Below are positions 42,453-51,493 of a stretch of DNA of 64,000 bases, in pieces. The position numbers were made by a program, and so were the translations under genes. The notes under the pieces were generated by a model that was not told where the DNA came from, ran no database searches, and worked only from the letters and a program-made list of their open reading frames with translations. Numbering within the stretch: position 1 is the stretch's first letter; the number at the start of each line of letters is the position of its first letter. This stretch comes from Hahella sp. HNIBRBA332 (GTDB taxonomy: Bacteria; Pseudomonadota; Gammaproteobacteria; Pseudomonadales; Oleiphilaceae), in assembly GCF_030719035.1 (NCBI RefSeq), contig NZ_CP132203.1:6280501-6344500 (forward strand). The letters are read 5' to 3'.

Positions 42453-45248
42453 TTAAATACTGGCGGTCTGCAGTGTGAACTTGCGTTTGCGATGCAGGGC
42501 GGCGAACGCCAGCATCAGGCCGGCCAGCCCTATCAACAGCCACTCTTCAGGCTCAGGGACGGGAGACGCGCTGAACATATCCATGGGCGCGCTGAAGGCT
42601 TCCTGCCCGGTTTCCACTTCACGATCAAAACGATCCGCCTTTTGCTCCGCTTCCTCCAGCGCTTTTTTCTGACGCTCTTCCACCAGCACGATCATGGAAG
42701 AGTAATCCGTCACCATGTGTTCGGCTTTGGCGATTGCGTGCAATTGATCCAGCACTTGGACATCAGAGGTGTCACGGGTCTGCGCCAGATACTCCAGCCA
42801 GCGGCGCGCGGCGATAGCGGAGAAGAAGTCCTCCCCGGTTTGTGTACTGCTTTTCTCCGCTTCAGCGTTTGCATTTTCTTCCGCGTACCAAAGGTAGTGG
42901 GGGGTGATGGCGAACAAGCCGTCCTCCGTTCGCCCTTGCCGGAACTGATGGGCGATGATCGCCTCCTGTAGCGACTGAGTGACGCCGCCATGGCTCTGCT
43001 TGAGCAAGTCCAGTGTCTGGTCGTGATAGGCGTAAGCCAGAGCGCCGCCCAGGTGAACCAGCCATACCGGCGGCATCCGGGTGGCTTTGAATGAGACCTG
43101 GGATTCCAACTCATAGCTGCCGGCGTCGGTCAGCAGCATCACCGCGTCATAGTTCTGCTTTGCGTTTCTGCGCCAGGCGGCTAACTGATTCATGGGCAGG
43201 CTGTCGCCATAAAATTCGTCGGCTGACGGCAGGGCTGTCATGGGCTGGCAGCGCTCATGGCATAGAAATATTTCGTGGGCGATATCAAGTTGCTGTAGCT
43301 GTTTCAAGGCCGCCGCCACCTTTTCCGCCTGTTCGCCCATGCTGTAGGAGCCATCGATAAGAATGGCGTAAGGCGTTGTTGATGCTTGGATATCCCATTG
43401 CGCATCAGCGCCGGTGCGGGGAACGGCGCGAACGCGCTGGCCAGCGACGATGGCATCATGCATCTTGCGCGAGGCGGCCGCCGACATCGGCGCAGTAGCG
43501 GGGATCCATGCATCCTTTTCAGTGTGGATTGGCTGGTCGTTCAAAGTGCGTTGGGTTTGATCGCTCCAATAGGCGTTGCGCTTTTCCAATAGCTGAGGCA
43601 ACGGCCAGGCGCCGTGCTCGTTCATAGTGGCTTTGTATTCGAACGTCAAATACATGGGGCTGACTTCATAGTCCGTACCCAGTCGCAGGACCATGGAGCG
43701 GTTGTAACTGGCTCTGCGAGGCGGAACGGGAAAGGCGCGCAAACGATACTGACGAGGCCCGACCTGTTCCAGCAAAGAGGGGTCGATGCGCCGACTCACT
43801 TCGTCGTTGTAAACCTGTTGCGCTGCGCCGCGAGGCGCTACGGCATAGACAAACTTATCCAGATCTTCCGCATCGTCGCTCAGCCAGAGGCCCGTGAGCG
43901 CGGCCTCTTCCGGCAGACTGAAATGAAACGTGACTTCATGATTGTTGTAGGTCTGGTTCTCCAGGGTTTGCACTATGCGAATGCGCGCACTGTCGTCTTG
44001 CGGCTCGACCGTGATCGCCATGTTGGTGATCAATACATGCCGGTTTAGCACATCCACCAGTCCTGCAGCGGGACGGCCTTGATCGAAGGTGGCTTTGAGG
44101 GCGTTTAGAATCGCCTCCGGTTCTCCTTTTTCGATGGGCTGGTCGAAGAATTTTCGGTAGTAACGGGCGGCGCGCTCTTTATCCTCGCGGAAGTAGGCTC
44201 CATCGTAGAGAAAGGGCGTCGCCAAAAAGTCGAAGACGGCTTGCGACCCTTTCGCCAAAGCATGGTCCGCATCGTCAAAAGCGCCCAGGTAGGCGTTATA
44301 CACGGCGCTGTTTCTTTCTGTCGTCGATAGATAACGATAGGGCGCCAGATAGGCGTTGATCAGCCCTTTGCGCAAGGCGTCGTGTTCTTCTCGCGGAATA
44401 CTGGGGATGGTCTCGCCGGGTCTGAAACGCTGATCCAGGAACGCCATGCGTTCAAACGTCGCCTGTTGCGGCTGCTGATTCAATGCGGCGAACAGGATGG
44501 CGTTCAACCCCAGTACTCCTGCTGCGATGGCGCTGGCTTTGGCGCGCCCAAGGCGGGCGTCCGCGATGCGCCATTCACGCAGAAATTCCCGGAGGTAAAG
44601 GAAAATCAGCACAAAGGGGAGCGCCAGGAAGACGACGCAAGTCGATAAGCCACATACCAGCGCTACCAGGAGGAGTAGATAGTTAAAAATATTACCCATG
44701 TGGCGCAGGTTGATCTCTCCCAGTAATTCGAAAAAGCCCGCGGTGGCGGGAATAAAGAACGGCGCAAGCAGCAGCGCGCAATACAGACCGGTCAACAGTA
44801 TGGTCATGGCGAGACAGAGTCTCAGCCACAGAGGGAAACGAGTGTTGACGCCGCCCCACAGACAGGCGAGATAGGCGAATAGCGCGACCAGTATATTGAT
44901 CAGCACGTGCGTGACGCCCGGGTTCAGCTCGCGCAGCAGGAACATCGTGCTCAGCATGATAAAAATGATGGGCATCTCCACGCCGTAAAACAGTTTGATC
45001 AGCGTGCTGGGATTTTTCCGGAAACGGGTGAAACCCAGACCGATGCAGAGCGCGGGTATCGCCACCAACAGAGTGGAAAATACCGCTGTCATCCAACTAT
45101 GCAGTCCGATGAATGCGCCGCTGATTGCGGGCAGCGTAAAGAAAGGAACTATCAGGACGCCCGCAAGGACGGCGTAGGTCAGGTTCCAGAACCAGAACAA
45201 AAGGTAGCAGCAAACAGCTACCCACACAGGTAACTTCTTATTTTCCAT
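42453..45248 (-). CDS. PEP-CTERM integral membrane protein with a VIT domain
   Basis: A 931-residue protein. The first ~240 residues have about seven membrane segments. Residues ~400-530 form a VIT-like domain (VRIVQT-type: ARIRIVQTLENQTYNNHEVT, HFSLPEEAALTGLWLSDDAE). A von Willebrand A-like domain follows, with a MIDAS-type IDGSYSMGEQ near residue 635. The C-terminus, VPEPEEWLLIGLAGLMLAFA then ALHRKRK, is a PEP-CTERM sorting signal. This layout matches the family described as PEP-CTERM integral membrane protein, which has a dedicated exosortase beside it. Its start overlaps the exosortase stop by 11 bases, so they are coupled. Confidence 0.85.
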   Translation of the reverse strand: MENKKLPVWVAVCCYLLFWFWNLTYAVLAGVLIVPFFTLPAISGAFIGLHSWMTAVFSTLLVAIPALCIGLGFTRFRKNPSTLIKLFYGVEMPIIFIMLSTMFLLRELNPGVTHVLINILVALFAYLACLWGGVNTRFPLWLRLCLAMTILLTGLYCALLLAPFFIPATAGFFELLGEINLRHMGNIFNYLLLLVALVCGLSTCVVFLALPFVLIFLYLREFLREWRIADARLGRAKASAIAAGVLGLNAILFAALNQQPQQATFERMAFLDQRFRPGETIPSIPREEHDALRKGLINAYLAPYRYLSTTERNSAVYNAYLGAFDDADHALAKGSQAVFDFLATPFLYDGAYFREDKERAARYYRKFFDQPIEKGEPEAILNALKATFDQGRPAAGLVDVLNRHVLITNMAITVEPQDDSARIRIVQTLENQTYNNHEVTFHFSLPEEAALTGLWLSDDAEDLDKFVYAVAPRGAAQQVYNDEVSRRIDPSLLEQVGPRQYRLRAFPVPPRRASYNRSMVLRLGTDYEVSPMYLTFEYKATMNEHGAWPLPQLLEKRNAYWSDQTQRTLNDQPIHTEKDAWIPATAPMSAAASRKMHDAIVAGQRVRAVPRTGADAQWDIQASTTPYAILIDGSYSMGEQAEKVAAALKQLQQLDIAHEIFLCHERCQPMTALPSADEFYGDSLPMNQLAAWRRNAKQNYDAVMLLTDAGSYELESQVSFKATRMPPVWLVHLGGALAYAYHDQTLDLLKQSHGGVTQSLQEAIIAHQFRQGRTEDGLFAITPHYLWYAEENANAEAEKSSTQTGEDFFSAIAARRWLEYLAQTRDTSDVQVLDQLHAIAKAEHMVTDYSSMIVLVEERQKKALEEAEQKADRFDREVETGQEAFSAPMDMFSASPVPEPEEWLLIGLAGLMLAFAALHRKRKFTLQTASI

Positions 45249-46791
45249 TGTCGCTCCGTTCAGCGCCGGAAGTCTCAGCTCCGGTCAGGATGTGTTGAAT
45301 ATGTTGGCGCAGTAAAGCCGTCGCCTGCGCCGCAAGGTCGGGGGAAATCATGCTGTTCCAGGCGACGGAAACCATCACCCAGGATTGCTCCGGCTCACTC
45401 CAGGCGGAAAAGACGCGGGAGGAGTAATCCGCGGTCTGCCTGTCTGCGGACTGAAACCAATAGAATGCGGAGCGGGCGCCTTGATCGAGGCGTAGATATT
45501 TAATCTCGCTATGGTCCGGCAGCACCCAGGTTTTCTCATCATCAATACTGACGCCCTGGGATCGGTAGCAATTGCGGGGATCGTGCTGAGCTTTCCAATA
45601 GCGACTGTGCACCAGAATCAAACTGCCCTGCATACCTTGCCAGGAAAACAGGTATTTGCGGGCGGTGGCGGCGTTGCGATCAAAAAAGCCGGCTTCAATA
45701 TCTGTTAAGGGAGCAGCCTGTGCGGCGAACTGTGGCGGCGCCGGCAGGTTGATTGATGCGTCGGCCAGCGCCAGTTTTGGGTGTGGCGTATAGCCGAGCA
45801 GCGCCAGGACCAGGAGAGCGGCAATGGCGAGCTCCCCTTCACGACGCCAAACCGACGGTTCCGTCGACGCGGAGCCAGAGAAAAGGGTGAACGATGGTGG
45901 CGCATCGCTCCGGTCCGCCGGAGGACGCGACGGCGCCAGCGTTAGAGCGAGCCAGGCCAGGGCGCAGGAGAGCACGAATCCCAGCGCGCCCAGGGAAGTA
46001 TGAATAAGGTCCGCCGCCTGTGGCGCCCCCAGCGCCAGGTCTGTATACACCAAGGCGGTAATGCGCAATGCGTTGAAGAATATCAGCGTGCTGAGAAACA
46101 ACGCCAGGACGGCCAGCCAGCGCCAGGAGAGCGCCTTGCGCTCCAACCAGGTGAGCAGCAGAAAAAAGATCATGCCCGCCCAGATTCCTTTCAGGCCGCT
46201 GCAGGCCAGATCGACCACTGCCGCTCTGTTTTCAATCAGGATGATGGACTCATTGGACAGAGGCGGAACGCCCAACACGGTAAGTAAATCGCCTGCGAGA
46301 TGGGCGCAAAGCAGGCGCAGGGGAAAGCCAAGATAGATATCGAGATAGCCCTCAAAGGGCAGTGCGAAGATCAGCAACGCACAGGGGATCAACGCGCTGC
46401 GCCACAGGCTGGGGGCGACATACAGGCCGAGCAGGCCGTAACCGGCGGTGGTCATTAGCGTGGCGGAAAAGATATGAATGCCGGTGACGTACTCGTTGAG
46501 CAGATACGCCAGACAACTCATCGTCAGCAGGGCGAAGGGAAGAGCGCGCCATTGAAACCCCAGTTCGCGTCCTGAGGGCGCTCTTCGCCTATAAGCATGA
46601 ACCGCCACGCCGACCAGTAACAGGCAGGCGATCACGTGGAACTCGTTTTCCGGCGTCAGCATCTGGTTCCATACCCAGACCAGAACAGGATAGAACAGCC
46701 ACAGAAAAAGGACGGCGATAACAACGCGAACGCCGAAACGATAAAGCGGCGGGCTGAACAAGGAAATTCCGGGCAGTGCGTTTGGCGACAT
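45238..46791 (-). CDS. Exosortase with fused EpsI-like domain
   Basis: A 517-residue membrane protein. The exosortase domain (residues ~20-290, eight hydrophobic segments) has the catalytic triad: Cys197 in ACSGLKG, Arg243 in NALRITALV and His264 in LIHTSLGALGF. The C-terminal ~200 residues (LTDIEAGFFDRNAATARKYL, HSRYWKAQHDPRNCYRSQGV) are EpsI/DUF3485-like. Exosortases cleave PEP-CTERM signals and transfer the protein to the cell surface. It is coupled to the PEP-CTERM/VIT membrane protein downstream, presumably its main substrate, and may also serve the proteins at 30403 and 48345. Confidence 0.92.
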   Translation of the reverse strand: MSPNALPGISLFSPPLYRFGVRVVIAVLFLWLFYPVLVWVWNQMLTPENEFHVIACLLLVGVAVHAYRRRAPSGRELGFQWRALPFALLTMSCLAYLLNEYVTGIHIFSATLMTTAGYGLLGLYVAPSLWRSALIPCALLIFALPFEGYLDIYLGFPLRLLCAHLAGDLLTVLGVPPLSNESIILIENRAAVVDLACSGLKGIWAGMIFFLLLTWLERKALSWRWLAVLALFLSTLIFFNALRITALVYTDLALGAPQAADLIHTSLGALGFVLSCALAWLALTLAPSRPPADRSDAPPSFTLFSGSASTEPSVWRREGELAIAALLVLALLGYTPHPKLALADASINLPAPPQFAAQAAPLTDIEAGFFDRNAATARKYLFSWQGMQGSLILVHSRYWKAQHDPRNCYRSQGVSIDDEKTWVLPDHSEIKYLRLDQGARSAFYWFQSADRQTADYSSRVFSAWSEPEQSWVMVSVAWNSMISPDLAAQATALLRQHIQHILTGAETSGAERSDNGK

Positions 46792-46892
46792 GCGTATCTG
46801 GAGGTCAGGATGGAGAAATCAGAAAGGCATTATCTCTGCTTAATCAGGCGAAAACATAGCGGAAAAATGATGAATTATGGCGGCGCCAGGCT

Positions 46893-47345
46893 TCAGAACC
46901 AGTTTGTGTTCTGAAAGTAGGCGCCGAACTGATCGAACAGGCCGACGATGATGGCGTAGCGGGCGCCTTTGCCGGCGAAAGTGAGAAAAACAAAGATGGG
47001 TAGTCGTATGCGCATGAGGCCGGCGATAAAGGTCAGTGCGTCGCCAAACAGTGGAGCCCAGGCCATGAGCAGGGACCAAACGCCATAACGTTGAAACCAG
47101 CGCTGGGCGGGCCCCAGGTTTTTTTCCTTGAAAGGAAACCAGCGCCGATCTTTGAAGTGCAGTAGGTAACGTCCCAGCGCCCAATTAACGACGGAGCCAA
47201 GGGTATTGCCGACCGTGGCGAACACCCACAACAAAGCCGGATCGTAGCCGGTGGCGAGCAGACCGGCGAGCATAATTTCGGAATAGGCGGGCACCAGCGT
47301 CGCCGCCAGAAAGGCGATGAAAAACAGGCTGAAGTAAGCTTCCAT
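46893..47345 (-). CDS. YqaA-family (DedA/VTT-like) membrane protein
   Basis: A 150-residue inner-membrane protein with the VTT/SNARE-associated layout. The amphipathic, half-buried loop reads FIAFLAATLVPAYSEIMLAG, then GNTLGSVVNWALGRYLLHFK with the conserved GN-x-LG and RY, and ends in helices LPIFVFLTFAGKGARYAIIV. E. coli YqaA is the usual comparison. DedA-type proteins support envelope integrity and lipid flipping; the exact substrate here is not known. It follows the VOC gene by nine bases and is probably cotranscribed with it. Confidence 0.85.
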   Translation of the reverse strand: MEAYFSLFFIAFLAATLVPAYSEIMLAGLLATGYDPALLWVFATVGNTLGSVVNWALGRYLLHFKDRRWFPFKEKNLGPAQRWFQRYGVWSLLMAWAPLFGDALTFIAGLMRIRLPIFVFLTFAGKGARYAIIVGLFDQFGAYFQNTNWF

Positions 47346-47354
47346 CGCCAGCGC

Positions 47355-47726
47355 CTATTGGGAGTACACGCTGACTTCGATCAGGTTAAGGTCCGGATCG
47401 TTGAAATAGACGGAAGTAATCGCGCCCATGGCGCCGCTTTTAGTGACGGGGCCTTCCACGATATCGACTTGTTCCGCCTGCAGATGAGCGATGACGTCTT
47501 CCAGTTTCCACTGCGTGATCAGGCACAAATCTCCGGAGCCCACACCCGCGCGATTACGGGTTTCCTGTCCCAGTGTCTGCAGATTGATTTTCTGCATGCC
47601 GAATTTCAATGCGCGGCGTCCCGCGGCGAAGGTGACAGGCTCCATATGCAGGACGCGCTGATAAAACGCTACGGAACGCTCAATGTCCGCAACGGTGAGA
47701 ACAATATGGTCAATATGGCTGATCAT
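47355..47726 (-). CDS. VOC-family (glyoxalase/bleomycin-resistance) protein
   Basis: A 123-residue protein with the paired beta-alpha-beta-beta-beta fold of the VOC superfamily. It begins ISHIDHIVLTVADIERSVAF and ends AITSVYFNDPDLNLIEVSVY, supplying the metal-site His near residue 8 and Glu near 118. Between them is a GDLCLITQWKLEDVIAHL strand and helix. It resembles the virulence-protein-like/dioxygenase VOC group rather than glyoxalase I. Substrate unknown. First gene of a two-gene unit with YqaA. Confidence 0.85.
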   Translation of the reverse strand: MISHIDHIVLTVADIERSVAFYQRVLHMEPVTFAAGRRALKFGMQKINLQTLGQETRNRAGVGSGDLCLITQWKLEDVIAHLQAEQVDIVEGPVTKSGAMGAITSVYFNDPDLNLIEVSVYSQ

Positions 47727-47996
47727 CCGAAAAATATCCCGTTTTAAGAATTTTCAGAATCTATATGCTGGATTTGTGAAATCGGTGAGTCAATCTTTTG
47801 GAGACAAAAGAATTCTGGCTCTTACCAATTTTGTGGAAGGGAGTATAATCGATCTCCTAATCGTCGTTCGGACCGGGAAGGGCCGACGGCAGAGTTGCGC
47901 GGGAAAGGCTCTGCGCCTCCCGCAGTGAAATCAGGAATAAGGCTAAGGAAGCACGCGCGACCAAAGCCGCAAGTTAAACATGGAAAGGGAGAGATC

Positions 47997-48212
47997 ATGC
48001 AGTCAGGAGAAAGAACTACCGGCATGGTGAAATGGTTTAATAACGCAAAGGGATACGGTTTCATTGAAAGCGCCGAAGGCGATGTGTTTGTACATTACAG
48101 CGCCATCAGAAAAGACGGCTATAAAACGCTGCGCGCAGGCAGTCATGTGGAGTACGAAGTGCAGCATTCATCCAAGGGCCTCTTCGCGCAGGAGGTTAGC
48201 AGCTCGGAGTAA
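47997..48212 (+). CDS. Cold-shock-domain protein (CspA family)
   Basis: A 71-residue protein from ATG 47997, with AGGGAGAG upstream; the frame is open for 34 codons before that, but only this start gives a standard Csp. RNP1 KGYGFIE is near residue 20 and RNP2 VFVHYSAI near 30, the aromatic face that binds single-stranded RNA or DNA. The preceding 270 bases lack a gene and form a long leader. It contains a GCGGGA/TCCCGC hairpin (about 47897-47921), as expected for a cold-regulated mRNA. A clean terminator follows. Confidence 0.92.
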   Translation: MQSGERTTGMVKWFNNAKGYGFIESAEGDVFVHYSAIRKDGYKTLRAGSHVEYEVQHSSKGLFAQEVSSSE

Positions 48213-48249
48213 GTCAGCCGCTTAACTTCTATCTTCGCCCGGATAAAGA

Positions 48250-48274
48250 AAGGGGGAGCCTGACGCTCCCCCTT
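48250..48274 (+). terminator. Rho-independent terminator after the cold-shock gene
   Basis: AAGGGGGAGC (48250-48259), loop CTGAC, GCTCCCCCTT (48265-48274): a perfect ten-base stem 37 bases after the stop. Confidence 0.9.
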
Positions 48275-48344
48275 GTCGTATCTGACTTTCACTGATTAAT
48301 CCGCCAGGATGCGCATTAAAGTGAAAGCAAGAATAAGCTCACAT

Positions 48345-49091
48345 TTACTTGCGGAAGCATCTCCGCATGCCCAGTCCCAATAGTCCTGTCATAAACAACG
48401 CCAGCACGGAAGACTCGCTGACTGGCGTCGGCGGCTCAATACGCAGGCTGGTGGTGATATTGAAGTTGGACTGAGTGGTGTGGCGCTCAGCGAAAAAGAT
48501 GTCGAGATCGTAAACGGTGTCTTCCAACAGGCCCAGGCCCAGTAAGTCCGAGCCAGTGAAATGGCCATTGGCCGGGCCGTGTACGCCGCCCAGATCCATC
48601 ACCAGTTTGCCGTTGATAAACACCCACAGGTCGTCATCACCGGTGAAGTCAAACATATCCATCTCTTTGAAGGAGGTTTTGCCTTCCAGGTGCATGGCGA
48701 AGTGATAGTTGTGGCTGCGTCCTTCATTGCCGGACAACTCGCCATCGATAGGGAAGAATGTGGAATCGCTGTACGAGTACATGCCGCTTCCGTTGTCCGC
48801 CAGATTCAATTCCACGGATTTGGAACCATGGGAATCGCTCCACCAATTATCGAAGCTGGCTGCGCTTTGCACGCCGCCGTAGCCGCCCGTACCAATGTAA
48901 TCAGGTAGTCCGTCTGAGCCCAACGTGGAAGCCAGCATACCTCGTGAAAGGCCGCTGATGGCGTCTTCGAAGTCGGCTTCAGAGGCGACGTGATCGTAAA
49001 TGGTTCCGGTCAGCAAATAGGCTTGTGCGGCTCCGCTCAGGGAGAGCGCCAGAGTGGCTGCGATAAGGGTGGGATACTTACTCGGCTTCAT
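48345..49091 (-). CDS. Fibro-slime-domain protein with PEP-CTERM-like tail
   Basis: A 248-residue exported protein. Signal peptide MKPSKYPTLIAATLALSLSG-A. Residues ~25-215 form a PA14/fibro-slime domain: PGYIGTG-type DYIGTGGYGGVQSAASFDNW, FTGDDDLWVFINGKLVMDLG near residue 150 and LDIFFAERHTTQSNFNITTS. The tail PVSESSVLALFMTGLLGLGM then RRCFRK has the helix and basic end of a PEP-CTERM signal, though Pro-Glu-Pro has become Val-Ser-Glu-Ser. Likely an adhesive or extracellular-matrix protein sorted by the exosortase at 45238. AAAGGAGAT lies ahead of ATG. Confidence 0.82.
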   Translation of the reverse strand: MKPSKYPTLIAATLALSLSGAAQAYLLTGTIYDHVASEADFEDAISGLSRGMLASTLGSDGLPDYIGTGGYGGVQSAASFDNWWSDSHGSKSVELNLADNGSGMYSYSDSTFFPIDGELSGNEGRSHNYHFAMHLEGKTSFKEMDMFDFTGDDDLWVFINGKLVMDLGGVHGPANGHFTGSDLLGLGLLEDTVYDLDIFFAERHTTQSNFNITTSLRIEPPTPVSESSVLALFMTGLLGLGMRRCFRK

Positions 49092-49309
49092 GCCTTTATC
49101 TCCTTTCTGTCATTTATCAACATCAATGTTGCTGACTTCCGTCAACGAAGCGGAATACAGCACAAACTAGGCCGAAAAGCCTAAACGAGTGTAAATCCAA
49201 CGATCTGTTACCTATAGACGGAAGACGGTAGGAGTCGAGTTGTAAAATATCTCGACTCTCTTCGCCGCAAGATTGGCTAATTCTGTAAATGCCTGGAGAA
49301 TAACGTTTT

Positions 49310-49969
49310 TTAGTCTCTATTCGGTGCGCCGAGGGGGAAGTTTTTGCGATAGGGGCGCGCTTCATCCACGGCTCTGGCGAAGGAAGGGCGCGCCAGCAGA
49401 CGCTGTCGGTATGCAATCAAACTGGTGTGCTCAGGCGGAATCGCATATGTCCAATCAGCGTAAAAAAGAGAGGGCGCAGCGGCGCAATCCGCCAGGGTGA
49501 ACGCATCCCCCGTCGCCCACTCACGTCCCGTCAGGGTGGTATTCAGCCACGCGTAAGCCTTGCCCAGCCTCTGTTTCGCTTCCGCAACGCCTTGCAGGTC
49601 GTGAGCGCCTTCTTCCCGCATATGGTCATACACCAGCTTCTGCATAGGCGTCATGACATAGTTATCGAAAAAGCGATCCATCATGCGCACGGGCAGGGCG
49701 GCTTTGGGATCTTTGGGTATCAATGGCGCAGGCCCCGGATAATACAGATCCAGATGCTCAATGATCACGCTCGATTCTACAACCGTCGCTCCTTGATCCA
49801 CCAACACCGGGAACTGCTTCATCGTCCACAGGGCTTCAAGCCGTCGCCACGCCTCCACATCGTCGTGAGCGACCAGACAAAACTCAAACGGCGTCTGATT
49901 TTCGTAAAGCGCGGTTAACACTTTCTGGCAATAGGAAGAAAAAGGATGAGCGTAAAGCTGGAGTGACAT
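49310..49969 (-). CDS. Glutathione S-transferase-family protein
   Basis: A 219-residue protein with an N-terminal thioredoxin-like domain (LYAHPFSSYCQKVLTALYEN, with Ser/Cys near residues 11-14; FPVLVDQGATVVESSVIIEH carrying the cis-Pro and the gamma-glutamyl-binding E-S). An all-helical C-terminal domain follows, with ATGDAFTLADCAAAPSLFYA near 160, the conserved N-capping box. Electrophile detoxification or a redox role is likely, but the substrate is unknown. Isolated gene; the gap before the next gene (49970-50083) holds only promoter-like sequence. Confidence 0.9.
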   Translation of the reverse strand: MSLQLYAHPFSSYCQKVLTALYENQTPFEFCLVAHDDVEAWRRLEALWTMKQFPVLVDQGATVVESSVIIEHLDLYYPGPAPLIPKDPKAALPVRMMDRFFDNYVMTPMQKLVYDHMREEGAHDLQGVAEAKQRLGKAYAWLNTTLTGREWATGDAFTLADCAAAPSLFYADWTYAIPPEHTSLIAYRQRLLARPSFARAVDEARPYRKNFPLGAPNRD

Positions 49970-50083
49970 AATCGATTCCCTGGTAATAAACGTGTGGCTC
50001 AGATCGCCGTAAAAAGTCGGCGAAGTATAAATCCTTGTCGTTTGAGCTTAGCTGGAATCGACAGTGGTTTTTGATAACGAGTG

Positions 50084-50384
50084 CTAAGTTAATCGCTCTG
50101 AAAGTCGGCTGACGATATCGCGTTTTTCGTGGATGACGCCAATGATAACCGGTCTTGTGAAGCCCTCGGTTAAGTAAAATATGTAATGAAACCGGTGCTT
50201 AACTGCGCGTAGTTGTGGATAGTTGTCTGAAAACTGACGGGATGCAACTTGATTGTCGCCTATCGCGGCGAAAGTCTTCGCCAAACCAGCACGATACTCC
50301 TCTAGAGATTTCTTTCCCCACTGTATAGCGGGCGACATCTCGTAGGTCATTCTCAGCGTCTTTGGTTAATACATAAGCATTCAT
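50084..50384 (-). pseudogene. ParE/RelE-family toxin gene, frameshifted
   Basis: Two overlapping frames together encode one ParE-like toxin. The first gives MNAYVLTKDAENDLRDVARY then TV from ATG 50384; after about base 50322 the frame that makes sense is QWGKKSLEEYRAGLAKTFAA...HEKRDIVSRLSERLT to 50084. The join needs two (or five) bases more than are present at TATACAGTGGGG. In its normal form the protein would have ~97 residues, with conserved DLRDVARYT, YPQLRAVKHRFHYIFYL and VIIGVIHEKRD. Unless the sequence is wrong, the toxin is dead. It overlaps the antitoxin stop (ATGA). Confidence 0.75.
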
Positions 50385-50632
50385 TCTGACGAAGACATCT
50401 CTTTCAACACTTCGTCGAAAATTTCATCCACTGATTTGGAGGAATATTCTTGGTTTTTGGCAGCATCAATCCGAGGGGCTAGAAATGACTCAAGCCTCTT
50501 TAGGGATTCCTGTTCTTCAAAGTCTGGCAAGGTTCTCTCAAGAACATAGTCCTTAATAGATTGGCCTTTTAACGCAGCGGCGGCCTTCAGGCGTTGATGT
50601 TGCTCAGGTGATATTTCGATAGACAGGCGCAT
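50381..50632 (-). CDS. Type II antitoxin, ribbon-helix-helix, upstream of a ParE-like toxin
   Basis: An 83-residue protein from ATG 50632 (MRLSIEISPEQHQRLKAAAA); a TTG eleven codons earlier is less likely. The N-terminal strand plus helices (LSIEISPEQHQRLKAAAALK-GQSIKDYVLERTL) are a ribbon-helix-helix DNA-binding domain, and the acidic tail SVDEIFDEVLKEM would wrap the toxin. Its stop overlaps the toxin start as ATGA. It probably represses its own promoter. With the toxin frameshifted, this is a degenerating module or an orphan antitoxin. Confidence 0.8.
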   Translation of the reverse strand: MRLSIEISPEQHQRLKAAAALKGQSIKDYVLERTLPDFEEQESLKRLESFLAPRIDAAKNQEYSSKSVDEIFDEVLKEMSSSE

Positions 50633-50725
50633 GGCGTTTACCAAAGTAGTCTTACATACGTTCAAGGCTATTTTTGAAACAACAAAATGTCAATAATGCA
50701 CAAAAGTTGCTTCTTGTGATGTCGC

Positions 50726-51343
50726 TTACCCCTTCACAATCAAATAAGCCCCACTCCCCACAAGTACCCCGCCTGCTGCGGTTTTGGCCGCACTCGCCAT
50801 GGGGCTGTTAATAAATCTCGCGGTTATCTTTTGCGCCAGGCGGGCGTAGAGGAGCTTTACGCCACCGACGGTAATGACGGTGATTGCAATGATGGCGGTT
50901 ATGTCGGGCGCGGTCAGTGATGACATGTCCACGAAGACAGGGAACAGGCTTGAGTAAAACAGAATGGCTTTGATATCTCCCAGCGTCAGCAGCAAGCCGG
51001 CGCTGAAACTGGTCGTCAGGCGAGATTTTGAAGACGCTGTAAACCTAAAGTCGAGGGCCGATCGCGAGCGGATCAGGCTGGCTCCAAACCAGATCAAATA
51101 CGCGCCCGCCAGGTAGCGGATGATCAGGAAAAGCCCTCCCAGGGTGTCCGCCAGGGCTGTCAGGCCCAGAATCGCAAGACAGACGAATATCAAATCGCCA
51201 CAAACGACGCCTGCCGTCACCGCGGCGCCATGAGCAAAGCCGGAAACGGAAGACCGGGCGACAACCAGCGCCACGCTGGAGCTGGGAAGCGCCGCCAGGG
51301 CGAGCATTATCAGGCACAGACTGAGAGCGTTGAGCGCATCCAC
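50726..51343 (-). CDS. LysE-family exporter
   Basis: A 205-residue inner-membrane protein with six hydrophobic segments: LSLCLIMLALAALPSSSVAL at the N-terminus (the LysE P-G-P/S-S region with P-S-S here), LFLIIRYLAGAYLIWFGASL near 70 and FSAGLLLTLGDIKAILFYSS near 112, corresponding to the conserved G-x-x-x-N/D-x-K-A segment. Exports a small metabolite or amino acid; the substrate is unknown. It is divergent from the small gene at 51494. Confidence 0.82.
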   Translation of the reverse strand: MDALNALSLCLIMLALAALPSSSVALVVARSSVSGFAHGAAVTAGVVCGDLIFVCLAILGLTALADTLGGLFLIIRYLAGAYLIWFGASLIRSRSALDFRFTASSKSRLTTSFSAGLLLTLGDIKAILFYSSLFPVFVDMSSLTAPDITAIIAITVITVGGVKLLYARLAQKITARFINSPMASAAKTAAGGVLVGSGAYLIVKG

Positions 51344-51493
51344 AAGGCTTATTCTTCTCTGCTTGTAACGGAAAGTGATCCCTGAAAAGAATAACCGAAT
51401 AGTCCCTTGACCTGTCTATAACTTCATACCTCAAAGTAGCTTTCGTCGGCTGCGCAGCTGTACGTTTTTCACTGAACTATCGGGAGATGAATC

